This document shows, piece after piece, positions 1 through 12,180 of a stretch of DNA of 64,000 bases. The DNA is taken from assembly GCA_036924085.1 (NCBI GenBank), contig JAVGWX010000011.1:31990386-32054385 (forward strand). Reading direction: 5' to 3'. Position numbers and translations under genes: made by a program. Every line of letters begins with the position of its first letter. Position 1 is the first letter of the stretch. The notes under the pieces are model-generated. The model searched no databases. It saw only the letters and a program-made list of their open reading frames with translations, and was not told where the DNA came from. Source of the stretch: Ariolimax columbianus (taxonomy: Eukaryota; Mollusca; Gastropoda; Stylommatophora; Arionidae).

Positions 1-187
1 CCCAGCTTGTGCCAGCAGGTTTCCTCATGATTGCCATTCTTTGTCTGGCACTCATTCGGTTTCTCTCGATCTGACTTTTCCATGTCATGCGCCGATCAAA
101 TGTAACGTCCAGGTAGTTTGGGTTGTCGTTTGGCCGCAGATATTTGCCGTTAAGACTTATTTTGGTGTTCTGTGGTTTATTTGAAAG
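1..187 (-). mobile_element. Family N LINE fragment (N1), antisense
   Basis: The reverse complement reads as the thumb side of a LINE reverse transcriptase and matches 2300-2486 of copy N2 almost base for base. Shared variants include the reading ACCAAAATAAG, which differs from copies N4 and N5. Only about 60 codons remain and both ends are cut; the 3' side changes abruptly at about 188 into an unrelated LINE. It is non-functional. The close match to N2 in opposite orientation suggests a local inverted duplication or two closely related insertions. Confidence 0.8.
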
Positions 188-188
188 C

Positions 189-640
189 AACACATTCAAG
201 ACACGAGAAGAGATTAAACAGTTTTCATATGCGATGGCTTGGCAGTATAATGAACATAAAGTGGCAGGACCAGGTGACCAACTCGGAAATACTGAAAAGC
301 GCCAAGATACTTTCCCTCTTCTCGACTCTGAGCAACAAGAGACTGGAATCGTTGTGTCACGTGATACGAATGTGAAATACCCGTATTCCGAAGCAATTAC
401 TCTTCCCTGAACTCATATCGGGTACCAGAACACAAGGAAGGCCTAAATTAAGATAGGCGAACGTTTCAAAAAATGCTTGTACGATTTTGCGATCAATCAT
501 AACATCTGGGAGGAGATTGCAGAAGATAGAGCTATATGGAGAGCGACCTTGAGAACGGGCGAGGCATCAGAGCTAGTTCTGATGACAAAGATGGAAGACA
601 AGCGACGTAAAAGAAAGGAGCCTACACCACACCAATGAAA
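189..640 (+). mobile_element. Family T LINE, 3' end of ORF2 (T1)
   Basis: This is the C-terminal end of a LINE reverse transcriptase ORF. The frame reads FHMRWLGSIMNIKWQDQVTN, the W-x-D-x-V-T-N block typical of RTE-like ORF2 C-termini, and aligns with 38905-39330 of copy T3. Frameshifts and stops break it. The microsatellite tail seen on T2 and T3 is missing because family N sequence starts at about 641. The clade (RTE-like) is inferred from motif style only. Confidence 0.75.
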
Positions 641-1048
641 CTTCTTATTCTAGAACATGGCATACCACGTCCACTCCAGACTTGGCGTTTTCCACAGGGT
701 ATATTCACCACAAAATAGACGGCCAGATGCTCAACCAATTGGCAGGTAGCGACCACAGGCCAATTAGGCTAGAAATTAATATGGAAGTAGGCCCACAGGA
801 AATAAAACCGCTCCCACGTTGGAACTATAAACGAGCCGACTGGGACAGATTTGCAATGCTGACAGATGGACTGTGTGAAACTATCAACACACGAAATAAC
901 AATATGAAACCGATGGTGGAAAGCCTAAGCAAAGCAATACTGCAAGCAGCAACCGAAACCATCCCAAGAGGGGCAAGGAAAAACTACAAGCCATATTGGA
1001 ATCATGAACTGCAGAAAGCGGAGGATGAAGTCTCAAATGCTAGGACAT

Positions 1049-1051
<3 letters not shown>

Positions 1052-1080
<29 letters not shown>
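1052..1080. repeat. (GA)n microsatellite inside ORF2
   Basis: An uninterrupted GA run lies where N4 and N5 have only GCAGAGCGAGAACAATC. It therefore expanded from a short purine stretch of the LINE coding sequence after insertion. Confidence 0.9.
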
Positions 1081-1083
<3 letters not shown>

Positions 1084-2055
1084 CAATCTATGGACGCAAA
1101 CATAGTCCTCAAGGCCATCACGCAGAAATACAAAAGAACCAAATGACAAGAGACAGCTAGAAAAACAAAACAGAAAACCTCAATTTAGATAAAGAAGAGA
1201 ACAAACTATGGAATTTAGTCAGAGCCATGAATGACGAAACACCATCAAAGAAACAAATTACCATCAAGCAGGGCGACAACATGCTTACTGGAAAAAAAGC
1301 AGCAAACGCCTTTAAAGAACATTATGCCAGAACAAACCACATTGATGTCCCTACAGACAGGCATACATGCATTAATGAAGACCAATAGAGCCACGACAAC
1401 ATCAAGATGGCACCAGAGGAGTACATGATGGCAAAACTAACAATGAATGAAATGGATGAGGCCATGAGAACTTTAAAGAAAAAGAAACCCGGAAAAGATG
1501 AGGTAACAAACGAAATGCTGATGGGGTTGGGCCAAACAGCAAAGAGGAAGTTACTGTCAGTCCTAAACCAAAGCTAGAAAAGGTGAATTGTACCGCAGGC
1601 ATGGAAAGATGCTGTACTTATACCAGTACCAAAGAAAGAAAAAGATAGAAGAGATCCAAATAGATACAGGCCCATCAATCTACTGAGCAGTGTAGGCAAA
1701 CTGATGAAGCGTATGATAAACACCACACTGATGTGGCACCTGGAAGAAAAACACATATTTATCCCACAGCAAGCAGGATTTAGACAACACAGATCCACTG
1801 AGGACCAGATCGCTCTCAAAGGAAATAGAAGATGCTTACCAAGAGAAAAAGCATACATTAGCGGTTTGGGTGGATATAGAGAAGGCATTTGACAAGGTGT
1901 GGAAAGGGGGACTTTAAAGTCAAGCTACGAAGAAGTGAAGTGTGTGGGAAAATGTACAGATGGATCAGCCACTACCGCGAAAATAGAACAGCCAGAGTAC
2001 AAGTACAAAGGCAGATGAGCAAAATGGTGACACTGAAGTAAGGAGTACCCCAGGA

Positions 2056-2069
2056 GGGGGGGGGGGGGG
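2056..2069. repeat. Poly-G run of 14 in the RT domain
   Basis: The run sits at the codons for the conserved PQGG block of the reverse transcriptase (GVPQGGVLSP in related copies), where the parent sequence already had about five G. It shifts the frame. Confidence 0.9.
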
Positions 2070-3831
2070 TACTATCACCCACACTTTTCCTGGTGTATAT
2101 AAAAAACATCACAGAGAATAAACCAAGAAGAGTCCACAGCTCCATATTTGCAGACGATCTGGCTATGTGGACCGCTGAAAAAAATGTCATAGTAGCAAAC
2201 AATCGGATGCAGCAGGCCCTAACATCGTTGGAGGAGTGGGCGAACTCAAGGCTGGTCACAATAAATGAGGAAAAAACAACATGTACGATATTCTCGCTTT
2301 CAAATAACCCACAGAACACCAAAATAAGTATTAACGGCAAATATCTGCCGCCAAACGACAACCCAAACTACCTGGGAGTCACATTTGATCGGCGCATGAC
2401 ATGGAAAAGTCAGATCGAGAGAAACCGAATGAGAGCCAAACAAAGAATGGCAATCATGAGGAAACTTTTCTGGCACAAGCTGGGGAGCAGACGAAAGAAT
2501 ACTAAAGAAACTGTACACTGGAAGCGTGAGACCAGTTCTCGAGTATGGCATTGCGGCATGGACAACAGCAGCAAAGGCGAACTTTGATAAAATTAGCAAA
2601 CTTCAAAACTAAGCCATGAGAGTTAAAACTGGAGGCATGAAGTCAACGCCAATAGAAGAACTTGAAAAGATTACAAATCTGCAATCCATGACCGACAGAA
2701 GAGACTGCAGAGCCCAGCAGCAAGCACAGAAACTCAGAAGACTGACAGACCATCCAATACATCAGCGACTAAATAGATTTGGAAATGAGAAACTAAGCGA
2801 AGAAACTTTGCAGAAATAGCCAAAGTAAAAATGAGCGAAGACACTATGAACACCGTAACAACACCAAAGCCCATCCCTACTGTACGCAAACCCACCTGGA
2901 AGCAGCATATCATTCCGGAGGTGGTAGAAAATATACCAGGTATTGGAAACAAGAACAGCCAGACTGAAAAAGAAAGAAGAGACATAACCCTGAGGTACAG
3001 AACGTAAAATTACTCAAGCATGGACTGGACCCATTCATACACCGACGGTTCTGTAACAAACACAACACAGAACGAAAGGGCAGGGGTATTCCTGAGCCTA
3101 CCAAATGGCAGAAAAATTACACTGTTAGTGGCAACTGGAAAATTCTCAAGACATTTCAGAGCGGAGGCAGAGGCACTGAAGGCTGCAGTAGAAGCAATGC
3201 TCACAGGCGAAAGCAATGAAAGCCAGATAGTCCTGTTTACAGATGCCCTGGCCGTAGTTACAGCACTAAAAAGCCAGAAAAATACAGAACTTAATGATTT
3301 AAGAGCAGTACTCTGTCAACTATGCCAGCATTCCGCACCAAAAAAAGTAGTGGTACAGTGGGTTCCATCCCACTGTAACATCCAAGGCAACGATGAGGCA
3401 GACACTGGCAAAAGAAGGTGTAAGACTACCACAACCAGATTCTAGTGTGACCTACGAAGAGTCCAAAATGTTAATTAGGGTCAGATACATGGCCAAATGG
3501 GAAACAGACCATGCTGGCTACACAAAAATGATGCCTACTACCAGTTGAACAGAAGAGAGCAGGTCGTGGTCTTAAGACTCCGCACAGGCCACAACAGACT
3601 GAGGTACCATCTATTCAATAAACTGAAGATAGGTGGCACTGACGAATGCACTTGTGATACAGGGAAAATGACCGCTGAACATCTGCAAAACTGCTCGACA
3701 TACGAGGATCAGAGAAAGCAGAGCTGGCCATCACCAGTGGCAACACTAGACAAGCTCTCTGGCAGTGCCGACAGCCTCAGGATGACAGCTGCTTTCTTCG
3801 AAAAAATACAGGCTGACGTCTGACAGCGTAC

Positions 3832-3857
3832 GAAGAAGAAGAAGAAGAAGAAGAAGA
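3832..3857 (+). repeat. (GAA)n 3' tail of N2
   Basis: Eight to nine GAA units follow the ORF2 stop after a 10-base 3' UTR. N3 and N4 end with the same tail, so it belongs to the element rather than being a chance microsatellite. Confidence 0.85.
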
Positions 3858-3858
3858 C

Positions 3859-5214
3859 CATGTCCTCACAAGAAGAGTACAACGTCGATGATGCCCTGTA
3901 AAATACACAGCTTCAGTTTTAATTTGCAATAACATCGTATCAAATCCTGTCCCAGACAACAGGAGCCTTTCTAGTTCACGCCATGTTCGGTTACACTCTC
4001 CTCTACTAAAGTCCTTTTTCCATGTTTAGGTTTACTGAAGGAAGTTGCCGCCACTTCCCAATAGAATCCAAGCAGAACTGCTTGTCTTGCAAAAATTGAC
4101 AGACTGGACAAAAATGAAAAACAACATAATGATGGTTTCTGTTGACTTGAGACAAGCCAGTCTCTTACATGAGGTTCTCCACTGCTTCTTTGAAATGTCA
4201 GTTTATCTTCTTGAAAAAGTTGATTCCAGCTATATTTTATTAAAGTTTTACGCACATCAATGTGACATAATTTCATATTTCCATTTCAGTTGAGAACTCG
4301 GTTGCGATATATTCAAATTCATTGTGATTACTCCTCTGGTTTTTTTTCTTCAAATTTACTCATACATGCGCCTCAATTTAATTGTGGTTACCATTTTCAT
4401 TCCTGCATTTGTCCATTCATCAGAATCATGTGCAGGATTAATCAAATAGTGCTCCTTGTTTTGTGAATGACGTTTCCACCAGTGTGTTCTTCAATTCTAT
4501 AGATGAATTCAATGACAAATAGTGCTCCTTGTTTTGTGAATGACGTTTCCACCAGTGTGTTCCTCTAAAAATGAATTCAATGACAAATATTTGTGAAAGC
4601 ATGTTCTTTTACTATTATTCTTTCTCATTTTTTCATTTTCTGGGATGCTGTTTTGTCAGAATACAGTTTGGAGAGATGATTTATAATTTAAAAAATCGGT
4701 GTGTTCAATCTCTTTGGCGTACTTCTCTCTGCCCTTGCTGTTTTCGTGTTCCTCTAATTAATTAAATACACATGCAGCAAGTTTAAAGTTCATTGGTCTC
4801 CTAGCTTTCTCTCCGTCTCAAATTTATTTCTTATGTCACCCAATCCATCCACCTGTTATAAGCGTCTTTGTAATGCGATGCAGCTCAACCCGCACACTTC
4901 CTGATCATGTGTCCTCAGATCAAAGAAATTCGACGACGGTTAATGAATTTAACCAATTTCACTAAGTCTACTCACTCTCCTAGACTTTTAAAAGTTAACA
5001 TGAAATAATGTGCACTTTCTTGTCTCGGAACAAAAATACTGAGCTCACTGTTAATTTATTCATCCAGGATCTAAACTAGTTCTCTCGCACATTATGAGTT
5101 AATTAACATTTCCGCCTAGGAGAAGTCTTCCTACAAAAACAGAGAAGAAATTTGAACTTTTACCCCCATAACTTTAGAAACAGACATCAAGCTCTCTCAC
5201 AGCAGCAGAAGTAG
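3859..5214. other. AT-rich intergenic DNA, no gene recognised
   Basis: Reading frames are short and show no known domain on either strand. The only structure I see is the 73-bp tandem duplication listed separately. Confidence 0.6.
4443..4588. repeat. 73-bp tandem duplication
   Basis: Two copies with a 73-bp offset begin with CAAATAGTGCTCCTTGTTTT at 4443 and 4516. They differ by a few substitutions after the GTGTGTTC block. Confidence 0.9.
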
Positions 5215-5437
5215 TGATATAAGTGGCAGTAGACTACTACTACTACTACTGCTATTAGTAGTGGTTGTGGTAGTAGTAGTAGTAGTAATAGTAGTAGTAG
5301 TAGCAGAAGTAGTAATTTTAGAAATAGTTGTATTAGAAGTAATAATAGTAGCAGTAGTAGAAGTAAGATTAGTAGTAGCAGTAGTAGTAGTAGGACTAGT
5401 AGTAGCAGTAGCAATATGAGCAGCATCAGTAGTGCAA
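5215..5437. repeat. Imperfect (TAG/AGT)n microsatellite
   Basis: About 220 bp of trinucleotide repeat begins with an ACT-type stretch (5231-5249) and continues as AGT-type to the end, so the array switches strand sense once. Antisense frames give poly-Leu or poly-Thr and are not genes. Confidence 0.9.
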
Positions 5438-6470
5438 TAACTTGCAATATAGTTTGCACTTTGGTACCGGGCCCCTATTTGACATTTTTCACGGTTAGAA
5501 TGTACTACCTGTACTTCCCTGCCATATGCCATAGATAACATAACCGAAATCGTACAATAGCATGATGTCCAACAACTGATGCAGCATACTTGGCTCAAGA
5601 AAGGTGACTCACGCGGCGATTAAGGGCACCTGTAGGCAGAAAAGTTGAGTTTTCGCATGACTGAGAGGTGTACCGCTCGACCGTCCAATTGGTTGTATGT
5701 ATGTTTTATTGACTAACTAGCAACCTCAGAATAACGTCCATATACTTTTACCTTGCGTGGGCGGCAACGTTTTTAACATTTTCTGGACTATTTGCTTGAG
5801 ACATTTGACGCGCGCCAGTGACGTCATCCACAAATATTTGTGGAGGTTTTAAGGAAAACGTTCGTGAACGAGAAAACATGACCCCGCGCCTCGTGTTCAC
5901 GGGGCGCAAGGTGCACAATACGCACATGTTAGCCAGGGTTTGCCTCACTTTAGTGTCAGAGGATTTCAAAACTGCTGAAGATGTAGAAAATGAACATCAA
6001 CAACTAAAAACTAAAAAAACAGAAGATGATAAAGGCAACTGAAAACGAAAAGAGGTATTAAATCGAAAGCACGTTTTCGGTTTGCTTCCAAATGTTCACT
6101 GAAGGCAGGTGATTGAACGACTATTAACGTATGTTGATTTAGCCTAGATACACCAATCTGCCTGTCTGATTTAAGAAAACAGATTTTTCTTTGTATTCCT
6201 ATCTCGATTTCTTCTAATTCCTGCATTCTCACGAGATATAAGGTGACCTTAGTCCGAGATTTGGCATATTTCTGAATTCATAGTAGGAATTGAAGAATGG
6301 AGGCGAGGTGTCTGTTTTGTTATGTTCTTGCGAGGTTCGAGGTTATTGCTGTTTGGGTATACCATATATATATATATATATATGTCTTATCTCTGTAAAC
6401 GGAAATTATTATATATGTCTATATCACTAATCAACTAAGCACTTTATTCTGACACCTTCCTCGTATATCA
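5438..6470. other. Intergenic, no gene recognised
   Basis: No domain or long conserved frame is visible. A short (AT)n run lies at 6362-6383. Confidence 0.6.
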
Positions 6471-6644
6471 ATTTCACATACACACGACTTCCCTCCAACT
6501 CCACCCACATCACCCCACTAACACACCCACGCACACAGCCACACCGCTCAGACGTTCTATTTATACACATGCCGTCAAACGCATCGCTCACACTTCCAAC
6601 TTGCACAATCTACTTACACACCCCATTCGTACATGTACACGCTC

Positions 6645-7171
6645 CATTGACACACCCCATTCACACACTCTACGCACACGCCTCATTTGACACACCCCAT
6701 TCACACACTCTACGCACACGCTTCATTTGACACACCCCATTCACACACTCTACGCACACGCCCCATTGACACACCCCATTCACACACTCTACGCACACGC
6801 TCCATTGACACAGCCCATTTACACACTCTACGCACACGCTCCATTGACACACCCCATTTACACACTCTACGCACACGCCTCATTTGACACACCCCATTCA
6901 CACACTCTACGCACACGCCCCATTAACACACCCCATTCACACACTCTACGCACACGCCCCATTGACACACCCCATTCACACACTCTACGCACACGCCCCA
7001 TTGACACACCCCATTCACACACTCTGCGCACACGCCTCATTTGACACACCCCATTCACACACTCTACGCACACGCCTCATTTGACACACCCCATTCACAC
7101 ACTCTACGCACACGCCCCATTGACACACCCCATTCACACACTCTACGCACACGCCCAATTGACACACCCCA
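6645..7171. repeat. 39/40-bp minisatellite, 13 copies
   Basis: The core CACTCTACGCACACG recurs about every 39 or 40 bp from 6668 to 7142. The 40-bp variants carry TCATTTGACAC and the 39-bp ones CCATTGACAC. One copy has TCTGCG in place of TCTACG. Confidence 0.93.
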
Positions 7172-7429
7172 TTCCCACCTCCCACTCCCATACATCACAC
7201 GCATACAACCGTTCACATTCACTTCACACACGCACCATTCCCATATTCCACTCACACACTCCACTCACACACTCCACTCACACACTCCATTGTCATTCAA
7301 CTCACGTACCCCACTTAAACACTAAACTCACATACCTAACTCATACATGCACCATTCTTACACCCCTAAATATACATCTCTAAATATACATCCACTAACA
7401 TTATCGACTAATATACCCCCTCCCATATC

Positions 7430-7965
7430 CCATTCACACATCCCACTCCCATATCCTACTCTTTCATCCCACTCCATATTCTACTCCCACAACCCACTCC
7501 CATATCCCACTCACACATCCCACTCCCATATCCCACTTACACATCCCACTCCCATATCCCACTCCCACATCCTACTCCTACATCCTATATCTTACTCCTA
7601 CATCCCACTCCCATATCCTACTTCCATATCCCACTCCCACATCCCACTCCCATATCCTACTTCCACATCCCACTCCCATATCCCACTCCCACATCCTACT
7701 CCTACATCCTACATCTTACTCCTATATCCCACTCCCATATCCTACTTCCATATCCCACTCCCACATCCCACTCCCACATCCTACTCCTACATCCTACATC
7801 TTACTCCTATATCCCACTCCCATATCCTACTTCCATATCCCACTCCCACATCCCACTCCCACATCCTACTCCTACATCCTACATCTTACTCCTACATCCC
7901 ACTCCCATATCCTACTTCCACATCCCACTCGCATATCCCACTCGCACATCCCACTGCAGCACTCC
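7430..7965. repeat. CACTCCCATATCC repeat with 85-bp higher-order unit
   Basis: The basic motif is about 13 bp. The marker TTACTCCTA recurs at 7716, 7801 and 7886, giving an 85-bp higher-order period. Runs of CCC with 3-4-base spacers give G-quadruplex motifs on the minus strand, for example 7545-7566 and 7630-7651. Confidence 0.88.
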
Positions 7966-8229
7966 AATCGCACGCAACAATCAAATAAATTACTCGCACA
8001 TTCCAATCACGTACGTTAATCCCATACCTTACTCACACACTCCCCTCAGATATACCACTCCTTCGCACTCTAGATTCACCCATATTGATTGCAAACTGCA
8101 TTCACACAATCAACTAATAAAGTCCACTCACACACAAGACACACACTCAACTAACACATCCCCCTTACAAACAATACACATACCTTACTAGCATACCTTA
8201 CACTAATTTCCGACTCTGACAACCCACTT

Positions 8230-9005
8230 ACTCACACACATAAATACTCCACACACACAACCCAACCACATACACCCCTCACACAACCCAACCACACACC
8301 ACTCACACAACCCAACCACAGACACCACTAACACAACCCAATCACAGGCACTACTCACACAACCCAACCACAGACACCACTAACACAACCCAATCACAGG
8401 TACTACTCACACAACCCAACCACAGACACCACTCACACAACCAAACCACAAACACCCCTAACACAACCCAACCACACGTCACTCACACAACCCAACCACA
8501 GACACCACTAACACAACCCAATCACATACCACTCACACAACCCAACCACAGACACCACTAACACAACCCAATCACATACCACTCACACAACCCAACCACA
8601 CGTCACTCACACAACCCAACCACATACACCATTCACGCAACCCAACCACAGATACCACTTACACAACCCAATCACAGGCACTACTCACACAACCCAACCA
8701 CATACACCACTCACACAACCAAACCACAAACACCACTCACACAACCCAACCACACGTCACTCACACAACCCAACCACAGACACCACTAACACAACCCAAT
8801 CACATACCACTCACACAACCCAACCACAGACACCACTAACACAACCCAATCACATACCACTCACACAACCCAACCACAGATACCACTTACACAACCCAAT
8901 CACAGACACCACTCACACATACACCACTCACACAACCCAACCACAGATACCACCCACATATACCAACCACCGACAACACCCACATGTCCCAACCACAGAC
9001 ACCAC
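8230..9005. repeat. CACAACCCAACCACA repeat with about 50-bp higher-order unit
   Basis: Alternating blocks of CCCAACCACAGACACCACT and CCCAATCACATACCACTCA give a 50-bp period, for example ATCACATACC at 8521 and 8571. Confidence 0.85.
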
Positions 9006-9009
9006 TCAC

Positions 9010-10620
9010 ACAACCAAATCACGCAACCCATTCACACAACCCACTCACACATGTTACTCACACATGTTACTCACACAACCCACTCACACATGTTACTCAC
9101 ACAACCCACTCACACATGTTACTCACACAAGACAATCAAACAACCCACTCACACATGTTACTCACACAACCCACTCACACATGTTACTCACACAACCCAC
9201 TCACATATGTTACTCACACAACCCAAACATACAACCTACCCATACCCCCCACTTGCACAACCCACTAACACAACCTACTCATACACACACAACCCACTGA
9301 CACACAACCACTGACACACAAAACCAACAGACACACACAACCCACTGACACATGCTACTCGCACAACCCCCTCACACACCCCACTAACACACTCCACTCA
9401 CACAACCCGCTCATACAACCAACTCACACAGCCCATTCATTAATCTCACTTGCACAACCCACTAAGAAAATCCGCTCACACACACAACCCACGCACACCA
9501 CCCACTCACACAACCAGCTCACACATTTTACTCGCACAACCCACTCGTACATCCCACTCACACAACCCAATCACGCAGCTTACTCACACACCCCACTCTC
9601 ACACGTCACTCACACAATCCACTAAGACACTCCACTCACAAAACCCACCCACACAATCAACACACACTACCACAACCTACTCCAACAACTCACTCACACA
9701 ATCTACTCACACAACCCACTTCCACAACCAACTGCCACATCCCACTCACACATTCCCCTCACACAATCCACTTACAAAACCCACTTACACATCTCACTCG
9801 CACACTTCACTTACACATCTCACTCGCACACTTCACTTACACATCTCACTCGCACACTTCACTTACACATCCCACTCGCACACTTCACTTACACATCTCA
9901 CTCGCACACTTCACTTACACATCTCACTCCCACAACCTACTCACACAACCCACTCACAGACGTTACTCAGACAACCCACTCACATAACCCACTCAGACAA
10001 CCCACTCACACATGTTACTCACAAAACCCACTCAGACAACCAGCTTACACAACCCACTCACACAACCCACTCACACAACCCACTTACACAACTCATTCAC
10101 ACAACCAACTAACATACTTCACTCCCACAACCCACTCACACATGTTACTCATAAAACCCACTCAAACAACCAGCTCACACAACCAACTCACACAACCCAC
10201 TCCCACAACCCACTCGTACAACTCACTCACAAATCTACTCACACAACCCACTTCTCCAACCCACTAGCACAACCCACTCACACAACTTACTCACACAATT
10301 CACTTACACAACCCACTTGCACATCCCACTCGCACACTCTACTCACATAACCCGTTTACACAGTCCACTCGCACACTCCACTCACACAACCCACTCACAC
10401 AATCCACTCACACAATCCACTCACACAACCCACTCACACAACCCACTTTTACAACCCACTCCGACATCCCACTCCGACAACCCACTCCGACATCCCACTC
10501 CCACAACCCACTCACACAATCCACTCACATATGTTACTCTGACAACCCACTCACACAAGCCAATCATAAAACCCACTCAGACAACTCACTCACATACCTC
10601 ACTCACACACTTCACTCACA
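9010..10620. repeat. CTCACACAACCCA repeat
   Basis: A degenerate motif of about 13 bp. It includes a sub-array where CCCACTCACACATGTTACTC recurs (9050-9215) and one of ACTTACACATCTCACTCGCA (9783-9928). Confidence 0.85.
9783..9928. repeat. 26-bp sub-array, 5.6 copies
   Basis: ACTTACACATCTCACTCGCA plus CACTTC recurs every 26 bp with one C/T variant. It is nearly homogeneous, so it is a recent local amplification within the older satellite. Confidence 0.9.
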
Positions 10621-12180
10621 GTTTGCGAACCCCACTGATACAACATTGTTTCACCATTCATTCACAACCCTAGCCACATACGGCAGTCACACACCATGCT
10701 AACACATTACCTTCCCATAAACCACTGACAAACCCTTCTTACTCGGCACACTGACAAACCCTTCTTACTCGGCCCACTGACACTACTTACTCACATATCC
10801 CAATTACACACCACAAGCACACCGCGCACTTATATACTTTACTCAAACACACTCACACAGCCAATTCACACACTGCACTCTCACACTCCATTCACACAAA
10901 TTATTCATACACCTCATTAACACGCATGAGTCCCACACTCCACTTACACACCTCCTACACACTTCCGACTGACACCCTACTAACACACACGAGTCACACA
11001 TTCCACTCACACATCTCCCTCACACACCCGTCTGACGCCCCACTAACACACACGTGTCACACAATCTACCACGCCCCCCGCCTTCCCAAATCCCTCACAC
11101 ACTCGACTGATACCCCACTAACACACACGAGTCACACAATCTACCCACCCACCTCCCTTACACATCCGACTAACACCCTACTAACAGATACGAGCCGCAC
11201 AATCTACGCACTCATTTCCCTCACACACCCGACTGACGCCCCACTAACACACACCAATCATGCACTCCACTCCCAGACCCGACTCACACCCCCTAACTCT
11301 CACCAGTGCACTCTCCATTCACACATCTCACTCATACAGCCGGCTCACGCCCCACTAACACACCCTACTCACACAAGATGTTTCTCACTGAAGTCTGAGT
11401 AATGAATAGTGCTCCACACCTGCCTAATAAGCCACTCACACATCGCCTCCACACCTGCCTAATATGCCACTCACACATCGCCTCCACACCTGCCTAATAT
11501 GCCACTCACACATCTTACTCACAAACTTGACAGACTTCCTTACACCCAACTAGCACAAGTCACACGGCACTCACATTCCTCTATTTACACTCAAACACTT
11601 CGCTCGCATACTCCTCTCACACACTAAACTTCCAAAAATTACTCACAGCTGTCACACACTTCACTCGCACACCTCACTCACAAACTTCATTCACACACAC
11701 TCCACGCACACACACCCCTCACATATCACACTATTCACACACATTGTTTACACGACCTCCCACCCCTATTCTCACATAAAACTCACACACCCTGCTTAAA
11801 TAAGGCGTTCAAACACATAACGGACAGATCTCACACACGCACACAAACGCATTCCCCTCTCATACATTACTCACACACCCCACTCACACACCCCACTCAC
11901 ACACCCACTCACACACCCACTCACACACCCACTCACACACCCCACTCACATACCCCACTCACACACCCCACTCACAATCCCCACTCACACACCCCACCCC
12001 TCACACATCCCACTTACACACCCCACTCCTCGCACACCTCACCCCTCACACACCCCACTCACACACCCCCCTCACACACCTTACTGACATACTACACTCA
12101 CACACCCCACTCACACATGCCACTCCATACACACCCCACTCACACACCCCACTCACACACCCCACATACACACCCCACTT
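10621..12180. repeat. Degenerate CACTCACACACC satellite edge
   Basis: This is the more decayed flank of the satellite. It has a partly ordered region (10926-11390) where ACTAACACACACGAGTCACA recurs about every 115 bp, a 46-bp triplicate ending CTGCCTAAT (11410-11510), and a clean CACACCCCACT stretch (11870-12180). Confidence 0.8.

Larger units (their letters stand above)
641..3823 (+). pseudogene. ORF2 of N2: APE (C-term) - RT - RNase H, many frameshifts
   Basis: The APE domain ends with the SDHRPI block at 748-765. The RT carries AGFRQHRSTED near 1770-1805 and the catalytic FADD at 2147-2158. RNase H starts at about 3020 with YTDGS (first catalytic Asp present) and ends with the WVPSHCNIQGNDEAD block near 3358-3402. 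A Cys/His cluster (ECTC..H....C) lies at 3645-3695, and the last frame stops at 3823. Frameshifts and stops occur about every 200-400 bases, and a GA run and a poly-G run are inserted into conserved coding positions. It cannot make a functional polyprotein. Confidence 0.88.
641..3858 (+). mobile_element. Family N (I/Nimb-like) LINE copy N2, 5'-truncated
   Basis: This is a 3.2-kb copy that begins inside the APE endonuclease domain and runs through reverse transcriptase, RNase H and the C-terminal Cys/His motif to a (GAA)n tail at 3832-3857. The order APE-RT-RNase H marks the I superclade; Nimbus-type elements of snails have this architecture. It aligns along its length with N4 (antisense) and N5. 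The 5' truncation is the usual result of incomplete target-primed reverse transcription. No clear target-site duplication was found, because the 5' flank is another LINE piece. Confidence 0.9.
6471..12180. repeat. Strand-asymmetric CA-rich satellite block, 5.7 kb
   Basis: The plus strand is almost entirely C, A and T with very few G. It is built from variants of a CACTCACACAACC-like motif. Sub-arrays differ in unit and higher-order period and are listed separately. The array stops sharply at about 12180. All long frames in it are His/Thr/Pro/Ser-rich low-complexity translations with no start context or domain, so I do not call genes. Confidence 0.93.

Noticed and set aside
5187..5459. Poly-Leu membrane segment
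   Set aside because: Antisense of the TAG/AGT microsatellite.
6687..11402. Long His/Thr/Ser/Pro-rich frames in the satellite, some over 200 codons
   Set aside because: They are translations of CA-rich tandem repeats, open because TA-stop triplets are rare there. No domain, no consistent start, and several overlap in different frames.
6471..12180. Telomeric or subtelomeric array
   Set aside because: No TTAGGG/CCCTAA runs are present; the motif is CACTCACACAACC-like.
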